NCBI GenBank assembly: GCA_025934835.1
Contig: JAICWL010000017.1
Span: 1-44,250, forward strand
Reading direction: 5' to 3'
Source of the DNA: Fimbriimonadaceae bacterium
GTDB lineage: Bacteria > Armatimonadota > Fimbriimonadia > Fimbriimonadales > Fimbriimonadaceae
Length of the DNA stretch: 44,250 nucleotides
Shown: piece by piece, positions 33,386-40,521 of the stretch
Layout: every line of letters begins with the position of its first letter
Numbering within the stretch: the stretch's first letter is position 1
The notes under the pieces: model-generated
What the model was told of the DNA's origin: nothing
Databases searched by the model: none
The model's input: the letters and a program-made list of their open reading frames with translations, nothing else
Position numbers and translations under genes: made by a program

Positions 33386-34213
33386 ATGACCGGATCACTT
33401 CAAGACGCCGAAACGGCGCGTGCAGATTTCGAAAGAGAAGGCTTCGCGATTTGTCGGCAGGTACTCGACGCCGACCTCATTCGGGAGGCAAGCGACCATG
33501 CGGATTGGCTCATGGCCCGCAATCCGGAGCTTGCCGGTGAGCAGCTTCACCACTGGCTAATGGCGAACGATGCGTTCTGGGTGCGCCTAGTCAGCGACAC
33601 TAGGCTTCTCGATGTCGCGCAGGGGTTCATCGGCCCGAACATAGCTCTTTTCGCGTCTCACTATATCAGCAAGCCGCCCTTCACCGGCAAGGAAGTGCTG
33701 TGGCACCAGGACGGCGGCTACTGGCCTTTAGAGCCGATGGAAGTGGTGACACTCTGGCTGGCCGTCGACCGGGCCGACGCCGAGAACGGGTGCATGCGCG
33801 TGATACCCGGAACCCACAAGCTGAAGCTGATCGACATGGAGGATGCCAGTGAGAAGGGCGCCGTGCTGGATCGCGAGACTCCGGCCGAATATGTGGACGA
33901 ATCGAAGGCCGTCGACATCGTGCTCGATCCGGGAGATGTGGAAGTTCACCACCCCAACATCATCCACGGCAGCCATGCGAATGCCTCGCCGAGGCGCCGT
34001 TGCGGACTGACGATTCGATACATTCCGACTTCGACCCGCCTGACCGATCCGAACGCGGACAGTTGGCCGAGTCTGTTCCATCTGCGAGGCACGGCCGTGC
34101 CGGGCATCAACGCTTACCGGCCATGGCCGAAATACGATCCCGAGCAGAGCTTTCCTTTCCGGGGCTCGGAGAGTTGGAACGAGCGCGTGGCGGGCACGTC
34201 CACCCGAGCGTAG
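33386..34213 (+). CDS. phytanoyl-CoA dioxygenase (PhyH) family oxygenase
   Basis: 275 residues. Fe(II)/2-oxoglutarate oxygenase with the iron triad H107-x-D109 (LWHQDGG) and a distal His (IIHGS, His194), and the 2-oxoglutarate-binding Arg in SPRRRCGLTIRY. PhyH members hydroxylate varied small molecules; the substrate is not readable. Single gene with its own promoter. Confidence 0.92.
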   Translation: MTGSLQDAETARADFEREGFAICRQVLDADLIREASDHADWLMARNPELAGEQLHHWLMANDAFWVRLVSDTRLLDVAQGFIGPNIALFASHYISKPPFTGKEVLWHQDGGYWPLEPMEVVTLWLAVDRADAENGCMRVIPGTHKLKLIDMEDASEKGAVLDRETPAEYVDESKAVDIVLDPGDVEVHHPNIIHGSHANASPRRRCGLTIRYIPTSTRLTDPNADSWPSLFHLRGTAVPGINAYRPWPKYDPEQSFPFRGSESWNERVAGTSTRA

Positions 34214-34301
34214 GCTCACCAGCCTCAACGAGAGCGATGGCCACCGGCTCGGTACTGGCGCGGGTTTCTTCGCCAGATGACCGAAGCTGCGTCTTTCTGG
34301 A

Positions 34302-34330
34302 TTGCACTTTCGTTTTAAAGATGATAGAAC
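34302..34330 (+). promoter_or_regulatory. leaderless-type promoter of the 559-aa unknown gene
   Basis: -35 TTGCAC (34302-34307), 17-bp spacer, extended -10 TGATAGAAC (hexamer TAGAAC, 34325-34330). The expected start of transcription falls on ATG 34337, which argues for that start over GTG 34331. Confidence 0.5.
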
Positions 34331-34336
34331 GTGTAC

Positions 34337-36016
34337 ATGAGTACCGAAAGCCCTGGTCATCCGGTCGCCTCGTCGGATCTGTTCGTGCAGGTCAGGGATC
34401 GGTTCACCCTGGCCCTTGCTGCTGAATTTAAGCAGGGACTCGCGGTCGCGCAGGATCGGGACTTGGAAGCTGCCTTTTCGATCATAGACAAGATGATTCG
34501 GATACGCGAGTGCCTGAGAGATCTCCATGCGCTTATCGAGCAGTGGGAGACGATCGAGCCGGCCCCAGCTGCCGAGCCGGATACTGTCGCTCTACAGGGA
34601 GATTCGGTTGCTCCGCAGGAGACTGCGACCGTGGAAGCTCCGGCGCCAGAGCTGACAGCGGAGCAGCTCGAGCCGTGCGCGCCTCAACCCGAGTCTGCCC
34701 TTGCTGCCGCAGCACAAACGCCTCCGCTCGCTCCTCCCGAGCGCCTAGCGCCGCTAAGGAAACGATCCGGCGCGGACCGAGACATTCTGCGTCGGAAACA
34801 AGAATTCTACGACCAAGCCAGAGAAATTGAGGCTCAGCCTGACAGACCAGCGACAATGGCTCGGATTAAGTCCGCCGTTTGCCTGGGCAAGGCTCTCGTG
34901 ATCGCGATTGGGACGGACCCTGAAGCCGACGTGCTAGGAGACGAAATTCGGGGGCTAAGAGAACAGTACGAGAGGATGAAAGGGCCGGTGTTTTTCGGGT
35001 TCAAACCGCGAGCCCTGACCCCGGAGACTTGGGCGGAAGCTGCCGAAGCCTACTTGTTGTTGGCCGAAGCCGAGCGGGGGTTCGAGTACATGCAATCTCA
35101 CTCGGCCGATTTGGATGCCTCGATGCGCACCAAGCTTTTCACAGCCATCGCTGCCGCAGAGACGCTCGTCCATCGTTTGCTCGATGAGCGAAGCATCCAG
35201 TCCTGGGACAAGCAGCAGACGGATCTTAACGCCAAACTGAAGGACGCCCAACCGTCAGGCGCCTACGTTCCATGGTGGAAGTCCGCAGATAACGGCGGAC
35301 CCTCGACGAAGGAAGTCTTAGAGGCAGCGAAAGGGCTACCCAAGCTGATCAATCAGGCGATCGAGGGACCGACGCGCGAAAGGCGTAAGCGCATGGCCCT
35401 GGTGAGGCTGCAGCAGCGAATCAAAGAGCCACTGAAACCCGGCGAGGACTTCGAAGCAGAACTATGCGTGTGCGCGAAGGAATGCCTTGCCGCTGGGCTA
35501 ACTCCCAACAAGAAGGAGCTGGTGGGGTTGCTGTTCGAGTTTCGCGGTGTTCTCGAGGATGCCGGGGATCCGGAGCTGAGTCGACTCATCGAAGCTTTGC
35601 GCAAGGAAGCGACGCTGGCAGTCCGTCGTGCAGCCAGGTCCGAGCCTGAACGGCCCATCGACGCTGAGACCGTAGAGCGCATCTCGTGCCTACGCAAGCT
35701 TCTCGAAGGGAAAGTCGTGCTATTTGTGGGAGGCGGCAATAAGGGGGATAAGGGCCGACGGCAAGCAATTGAGGATGCTCTCGGACTTGCGGAGCTGATA
35801 TGGCCCGATACCGAAGAGAACACGTCCATAAGCTTTTTCGAGCCCCTGGTCAAGCGCGCCGACCTGGTTTGCAAGGTGGTAAAGCACTCACGTCATGGCG
35901 ACAGGCAGGTGCTGAACGATGCGAAAAGCCAAGGGAAAATGACCGCGAGCATCATCGCCGGTACGGGCATTCCCACGGTCGTCAGGGATCTGCACAACCA
36001 ACTCCACCGGGAGTAG
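34337..36016 (+). CDS. 559-residue protein of unknown function
   Basis: No family recognised with confidence. About 1-65 is helical; 75-145 is a disordered stretch rich in Ala, Pro and Glu; 150-440 is almost all amphipathic helix; the last ~100 residues (from about 456) form an alpha/beta domain beginning VVLFVGGGNKGDKGRRQAIEDA and ending in ADLVCKVVKHSRHG and GTGIPTVVRD, which recalls DUF2325-type Rossmann-like domains. No signal peptide or membrane segment. It is monocistronic with its own promoter, and the codon choice seems less GC-biased than its neighbours (AGA, CTA and GGG codons), possibly from transfer. Confidence 0.72.
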   Translation: MSTESPGHPVASSDLFVQVRDRFTLALAAEFKQGLAVAQDRDLEAAFSIIDKMIRIRECLRDLHALIEQWETIEPAPAAEPDTVALQGDSVAPQETATVEAPAPELTAEQLEPCAPQPESALAAAAQTPPLAPPERLAPLRKRSGADRDILRRKQEFYDQAREIEAQPDRPATMARIKSAVCLGKALVIAIGTDPEADVLGDEIRGLREQYERMKGPVFFGFKPRALTPETWAEAAEAYLLLAEAERGFEYMQSHSADLDASMRTKLFTAIAAAETLVHRLLDERSIQSWDKQQTDLNAKLKDAQPSGAYVPWWKSADNGGPSTKEVLEAAKGLPKLINQAIEGPTRERRKRMALVRLQQRIKEPLKPGEDFEAELCVCAKECLAAGLTPNKKELVGLLFEFRGVLEDAGDPELSRLIEALRKEATLAVRRAARSEPERPIDAETVERISCLRKLLEGKVVLFVGGGNKGDKGRRQAIEDALGLAELIWPDTEENTSISFFEPLVKRADLVCKVVKHSRHGDRQVLNDAKSQGKMTASIIAGTGIPTVVRDLHNQLHRE

Positions 36017-36236
36017 CAGCAGGACCACCGACCGTCTCGGCACTCGGGGATTTGTCGTACGCTCTCTCGTTACAATGATCGTTACATCCATGTTGCATTT
36101 CTAGAAATGGGCCGGCGGGCCAGTAGAACCCAGGCATGTCTGCCTGCAACACCAACCGACAGCGGCTGCGAGGTACCTCGGCCGCCAATCGTTCCTGCAT
36201 GGCGGCTGGGACTGCACAGGTCCGTGGGGCGCGCAG
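36017..36236 (+). promoter_or_regulatory. palindrome-rich leader of the envelope operon
   Basis: 220 bases without a gene. It contains two CGTTACA direct repeats 12 bases apart (36068-36074 and 36080-36086), with TACAAT (36071-36076) as a possible -10; a perfect 14-bp palindrome CATTTCTAGAAATG (36096-36109); a hairpin CAGGCA-TGTC-TGCCTG (36131-36146); and a perfect 12-bp palindrome CGAGGTACCTCG (36169-36180). It looks like a structured 5' leader or a set of operators. It does not match the c-di-GMP, cobalamin or other riboswitch consensus I can recall. Confidence 0.5.
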
Positions 36237-37013
36237 ATGACCTCACGGCTGACCCTCCTACCGCTTTGCTTGCTCATCTCGCCTGCCTTGGCCCAAACGC
36301 CAGTGGCCGCTCCGATCAATCTCGAATCGCCTTCGGTCGTCTCCCAGGGCCGATTCCTGGGCAACATCCAGGCACGCGCCTTCCGGGGAGACGAAGGAAT
36401 CACCTACGGGGGAGCGAGCCTGCGATATGGGCTCGGGAACGGTTGGGAAGCGAGCCTCCTCGGCGCGTTCGCCCAGCGGACGAGCACCTCGCTCCCCGGA
36501 GGCGCCGAAATTCGCCACGGCGGTTCCGATATCGAGCTTCGCGCCAAGGTATCGCTACCGACTCGGCAAATCGGGACCTCGCTTGCGGCCTATGCGGGAG
36601 TCTCCGCTCCGAGCACCCCTGCGCAGGACAACCTGCACATGGCTGCCGGAGTTACGGCTAGCTATGACGCCGGCAACGGGAAGCGCCTGATCCTGAACCC
36701 GCGGGCGCAACTCATCGACCGCAATACGATCGTCGGCATTGGCTTGGGAGCCAGCGTGCCGCTCGGCAGCAGCTTCGGCCTGATTGGCGACTTTACGCCG
36801 ATCGTCGCCGGCGACAACACGCTGGACACGCAAAGCGGCGATCCGATCAGGCGAAGCACCTACGGCATCACGTTGCGGTTCTCCGTGCCGAGCCAAGGGC
36901 TCGACCTGGACCTCGGTTTCACCAATGCGCTCGGGCAAACGACCGGCTTCTCGCTCACTCCGGGGCTCGGCAGCTCGGGTGCGCTTTACCTTGCGGTCAG
37001 CGGGAGATGGTAA
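36237..37013 (+). CDS. predicted outer-membrane beta-barrel protein
   Basis: 258 residues. Signal peptide (cleavage after ALA, residues ~1-19) and then alternating polar/hydrophobic strands rich in Gly, Ser and Tyr, ending in an aromatic residue (SGRW), the usual barrel-assembly signal. No family assigned. First gene of a tight three-gene operon with two lipoproteins, so it may be a surface pore or anchor for them. It implies a diderm envelope. Confidence 0.75.
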   Translation: MTSRLTLLPLCLLISPALAQTPVAAPINLESPSVVSQGRFLGNIQARAFRGDEGITYGGASLRYGLGNGWEASLLGAFAQRTSTSLPGGAEIRHGGSDIELRAKVSLPTRQIGTSLAAYAGVSAPSTPAQDNLHMAAGVTASYDAGNGKRLILNPRAQLIDRNTIVGIGLGASVPLGSSFGLIGDFTPIVAGDNTLDTQSGDPIRRSTYGITLRFSVPSQGLDLDLGFTNALGQTTGFSLTPGLGSSGALYLAVSGRW

Positions 37014-37018
37014 TCGAT

Positions 37019-37474
37019 ATGAAGACCAGAGTTTTCTTGCTTTGCGCGCTCGCCTGCGGCTTCATCGCGGGGTGTGGAGGAGGCGGGACCTACGATCCTT
37101 CGGCCGTAGGATCGGCTTCTCCGGACTTCGTCGTTTCGACGTCCCCTGCCAGCGTATCGGTTCTTCAAGGCGTCAACGCCGTCTACACCGTCACGGTGAG
37201 ATCCAGGAACGGGTTCGCGTCCGACGTGAGCCTCGCCATCGACTCATCCACCCTGCCTTCCGGCACAACGGCGGCGTTCTCGCCGACCGACGTGACTCCG
37301 ACGGCAGCCGGCGTGACCAGCACCCTCACCATTACCACGACGGGTGGTCAGTCGCCGACCCCTGCGGGCTCCACACCACTCAGCATCACCGGCACTTCCG
37401 GGGCCATCAGCCACCCGGCGCCCGCCACGTTAATCGTCCTGCCCCCGGGCGGCTTAGGAGGAACGATTCAATGA
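37019..37474 (+). CDS. Ig-like lipoprotein
   Basis: 151 residues. Lipoprotein signal with lipobox IAGC (Cys19) followed by a glycine run, then one immunoglobulin-like beta-sandwich (STSPASVSVLQGVNAVYTVT...). ATG 37019 gives the proper signal peptide; ATG 37007 overlaps the preceding stop and is less likely. The stop overlaps the next start as ATGA. Probably anchored on the cell surface or periplasmic face of a membrane; ligand unknown. Confidence 0.78.
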   Translation: MKTRVFLLCALACGFIAGCGGGGTYDPSAVGSASPDFVVSTSPASVSVLQGVNAVYTVTVRSRNGFASDVSLAIDSSTLPSGTTAAFSPTDVTPTAAGVTSTLTITTTGGQSPTPAGSTPLSITGTSGAISHPAPATLIVLPPGGLGGTIQ

Positions 37475-39318
37475 GACACGTTCGGTTCTCGAACTTCGGG
37501 CCACTCGCCCTGCTCGTCGCGCTGAGCGTCCTGGCGCAAGCGGTCTTGGTCGGCTGCGGCGGGGGCGATTCGCCATCTTCCGGCAAGCTGAGGCTCATCG
37601 TGAAATGGCCCGAGCCCTCTCGCCTCATCCCTGTCGCATCGAGCAGCATCAACGCCGTGCTGACTTCGGGCAGCACAACGCTCGGAACGCAACTTCTCGT
37701 CCGGCCCAGCCAAGCGCCTTGGACCACTACCGTTACATTTCCGAGCTTGGCCCCGGGAACTGTGATGTTGACGGCGACCGCGTACCCGAACGCTGACGGA
37801 ACGGGCATCGCGCAAGCGGTCGGCCACGCGCCGGCCACGATCAGCTCCGGCAAACAGTCGCAGGTCACGGTCACGATGAACAGCACGATCGTGCGCCTGG
37901 CTGTCACCCCGAACAACCCCACGATCAACGTGGGCGCGACCCAAGCGCTGACGATGACGGCTTACGACGCTCAGGACCAAGTCGTGATGACGTCGCCTCA
38001 AAACGTTACGTGGAACTCCGCCACGCCCGGGGTTGCGAGTGTCAGCTCGTCGGGCGTCGCCACCGGCGTGAGCGCGGGAACCTCGCAGGTGACGGCGAGC
38101 GAGAGCGAATCGCAAAAAACGAGCCCGCCGATCACCGTCACTGTGCAGGTGCCCGCGGGCTGCCAACCTGGCACCATCACCGGACCTGGCGGTCTGGCGA
38201 GCACTCCCTGGCCCAAAGCGCTAGGTCCGAATCTCAAGTCGACGGGCGTCGCGATCGGCTCAGTCTCCTCGACCAAGCCATCACTGCTCTGGAGCGCGAC
38301 GATCGGCAGCAGTGGAGTGGGCGGAGTCGCAATCGCTCCCGACGGCACGCTCTACGTGGGATCGTTCTGGGACCACAAACTGTATGCGGTCGACGGCTCG
38401 TCGGGAGCGGTCAAGTGGTCGTTCACGGCCGACCAGGGCATCGTCGGCACACCGGCCATCGCCTCGAACGGCAACATCTTCGTGGGATCCGGTTTCTCGC
38501 TCTACGGTCTCGACCCGAGCGGCAACCAGCTCTGGACAAGGTCGTTCCAGACGTCCTGCTCTCCTACGACCGGGCTCGACGGGTACGTGTACGTTGCCGG
38601 AGCGCAGTCGATGTCTCGCGTCAACCCAACCAATGGCAGCCTCGATTGGAACGTGTCATCTGGTCAGGTCGGTTGGCCGTATGCGGCCCCACCGCTCGCG
38701 GCGGACGGATCCGTCTACGCCGGCGGCTTCATCGGAGGCGGCACGATCAACCTGTTCGCGATGGACGGCAAGTGCGGGACGACTAAATGGAAAACTCCCA
38801 TCAGCGTGAACGCGATGTCGATCGGAGCGGACGGAACGATCTACGCGACAGCCGACTACAGCGTGAACGTATCGACGAAGGTTGTGGCGGTGAATCCGGC
38901 TGACGGCTCCATCAAATGGACCGCGGCCAACATCCCCGTACAGCCCTCACCGCCCGCCGTCGGTCCGGACGGAACCGTGTACGTAATCGGCGTGCCGGGC
39001 ATCATCACAGCGCTGGATCCTGCGACGGGCGCCACGAAATGGCAGTACACGGTACCGAGTCCGTTACCGGCCGGCACGTCGACGCTCGGTCCGTTGACGA
39101 TCGCTGCGAACGGCAAGATATTGTTCACCGGCAATTATAGAGATGCCTCGAACAACCATCTCGCCGCCTTGTTCTGCCTGGACACCTCTACCGGCTCCGA
39201 GGTTTGGCGGTACGACATAGCAGGAGGCGTGGCAGACGAGTGCCCGGTCACCGTCGACGACCAAGGAACGATCTACTTCCGCGACGGCGGAACGTCGATC
39301 CTCTACGCCCTGCGCTGA
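37471..39318 (+). CDS. lipoprotein with BIG2 and PQQ-like beta-propeller domains
   Basis: 615 residues. Lipobox LVGC (Cys29). After a beta-rich segment comes a bacterial Ig-like BIG2 domain (about 145-230; TPNNPTINVGATQALTMTA ... VSSSGVATGVSAG) and then a PQQ-like beta-propeller to the end, with blades marked by repeats such as AIAPDGTLYVGS, AVDGSSGAVKWSF and AVNPADGSIKWTA. Such propellers bind proteins or polysaccharides rather than PQQ itself when catalytic residues are absent. GGAGG precedes ATG 37471. The frame is open upstream to 36784 only as a shadow. Confidence 0.88.
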   Translation: MRHVRFSNFGPLALLVALSVLAQAVLVGCGGGDSPSSGKLRLIVKWPEPSRLIPVASSSINAVLTSGSTTLGTQLLVRPSQAPWTTTVTFPSLAPGTVMLTATAYPNADGTGIAQAVGHAPATISSGKQSQVTVTMNSTIVRLAVTPNNPTINVGATQALTMTAYDAQDQVVMTSPQNVTWNSATPGVASVSSSGVATGVSAGTSQVTASESESQKTSPPITVTVQVPAGCQPGTITGPGGLASTPWPKALGPNLKSTGVAIGSVSSTKPSLLWSATIGSSGVGGVAIAPDGTLYVGSFWDHKLYAVDGSSGAVKWSFTADQGIVGTPAIASNGNIFVGSGFSLYGLDPSGNQLWTRSFQTSCSPTTGLDGYVYVAGAQSMSRVNPTNGSLDWNVSSGQVGWPYAAPPLAADGSVYAGGFIGGGTINLFAMDGKCGTTKWKTPISVNAMSIGADGTIYATADYSVNVSTKVVAVNPADGSIKWTAANIPVQPSPPAVGPDGTVYVIGVPGIITALDPATGATKWQYTVPSPLPAGTSTLGPLTIAANGKILFTGNYRDASNNHLAALFCLDTSTGSEVWRYDIAGGVADECPVTVDDQGTIYFRDGGTSILYALR

Positions 39319-39327
39319 CCCCGACCA

Positions 39328-39373
39328 CCGGCCGTCTGTCCTCCCGATTGAATCGGGAAGTTCAGGCGGCCGG
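39328..39373 (+). terminator. nested stem-loop after the PQQ-propeller gene
   Basis: Outer stem CCGGCCGTCTG (39328-39338) pairs with CAGGCGGCCGG (39363-39373), 11 bp with one T-G wobble. Inside it sits a second near-perfect palindrome TCCCGATTGAATCGGGA (39342-39358). No T-run follows. It starts ten bases after the stop codon, so it probably ends or stabilises the envelope-operon transcript. Confidence 0.6.
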
Positions 39374-39396
39374 CTTCCAAGACCGCCCGTCTGGTG

Positions 39397-39402
39397 TAGT
39401 CT
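39397..39402 (+). promoter_or_regulatory. -10 element, leaderless-type, dehydrogenase gene
   Basis: TAGTCT ends six bases before ATG 39409, with no ribosome site. The transcription start would fall on the start codon. Confidence 0.4.
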
Positions 39403-39408
39403 TGTTGC

Positions 39409-40521
39409 ATGGCCACCGAGGGAAGAGCAGCGATTCTCGTCGAGCCGGGCGAGCCGGCTGTCGTCGAACCGATTTACCTGGACGATCCAGGCCCGAACGA
39501 AGTCCTCATCCGGCTCGCTGCGAGCGGGGTTTGCCACACCGACCTCACGGTCAAGAATCTGAACGGCAACGGCATGGCGTTCCCCATCGTGCTCGGGCAC
39601 GAAGGCGCGGGCTACGTCGAGCGAATTGGCGAGGGCGTGACGAATCTTCAACCGGGAGACCCGGTGGTCATCGCGTACCGCGCTCCTTGCGAGCAATGCC
39701 CCGCTTGCCTGAGAGGGGACCCGCGCCACTGCTACATGGCGCTCCGACCCAAGCCGCGCATCCACCGCAAGGCAAACGGCGCGCTCTGCTCGCAGGTGCT
39801 TCGCTGCGGCACATTCTCTACCCACACGGTCGTGCATGCCAAGGCTGCGATCAAAATGCCCAAGGAGATGCCGCTCGACAAGGCATGTCTCATCGCTTGC
39901 GGCGTGGTGACCGGTGTTGGCGCGACCATGAACACGACGCCCGTGTTCGCCGGCTCCCGCGTCGCAGTGATCGGCTGCGGCGGAGTCGGGTTGAGCGTGA
40001 TACAAGGGGCAAAGCTTCGCCACGCTCGCATGATCATCGGCGTGGACGTCAATCCGACGAAGCTGGAATGGGCCAAGAAATACGGCGCGACTCACACCGT
40101 CGACGCTGGCAAGGGCGATCCCGTGGCGCAGGTTCGAAAGCTCACCGAAGACGGGTGGGACGGCGGCGTGGAGTTCGCTTTCGAGGCCACCGGAATTCCG
40201 AAGTGCACCGAGCAAGCCGTCAAAATGCTTTCCTACAATGGCGCGGCCACCACGATCGGCTTTCCCGCAGCGGAAGACGCCGTCACGCTGAACCTCGGCG
40301 ATATGGCGACCGGCGTGTATTGGAACAAGGCGGCGCTGCACGTATGCCATGCCGGCGACTGCCTCCCGAGCTACGATTTCCCGCTTCTGGCGCAGCTTTA
40401 CCTGGACGGCAAATTGGAACTCGACGGCATGGTCACGCAGAAGATCGATCTCGAGCAGGTGGAAGACGCTTTCCACCTTATGGAGACCGGCAACGTCATC
40501 CGCTCGGTGATCGAGCTCTAG
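39409..40521 (+). CDS. Zn-dependent alcohol dehydrogenase (class III / S-(hydroxymethyl)mycothiol dehydrogenase-like)
   Basis: 370 residues. Catalytic zinc ligands Cys42 (SGVCHTDL), His64-Glu65 (LGHEGAG) and the Cys of LIACGVVTG; structural zinc cysteines in CEQCPACLRGDPRHC; NAD site VAVIGCGGVGLSVI with an acidic VDVN turn favouring NAD. It resembles class III enzymes that oxidise thiol-formaldehyde adducts or primary alcohols. Its TAG stop shares CTAG with the convergent transhydrogenase gene. Confidence 0.9.
   Translation: MATEGRAAILVEPGEPAVVEPIYLDDPGPNEVLIRLAASGVCHTDLTVKNLNGNGMAFPIVLGHEGAGYVERIGEGVTNLQPGDPVVIAYRAPCEQCPACLRGDPRHCYMALRPKPRIHRKANGALCSQVLRCGTFSTHTVVHAKAAIKMPKEMPLDKACLIACGVVTGVGATMNTTPVFAGSRVAVIGCGGVGLSVIQGAKLRHARMIIGVDVNPTKLEWAKKYGATHTVDAGKGDPVAQVRKLTEDGWDGGVEFAFEATGIPKCTEQAVKMLSYNGAATTIGFPAAEDAVTLNLGDMATGVYWNKAALHVCHAGDCLPSYDFPLLAQLYLDGKLELDGMVTQKIDLEQVEDAFHLMETGNVIRSVIEL

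Noticed and set aside
36017-36236. Known riboswitch in the envelope-operon leader
   Set aside because: The conserved stretches of c-di-GMP-I and cobalamin riboswitches are absent; only unassigned hairpins are seen.
36784-37470. Upstream extension of the PQQ-propeller gene
   Set aside because: It overlaps two better-supported genes in another frame, and the lipoprotein signal begins at 37471.
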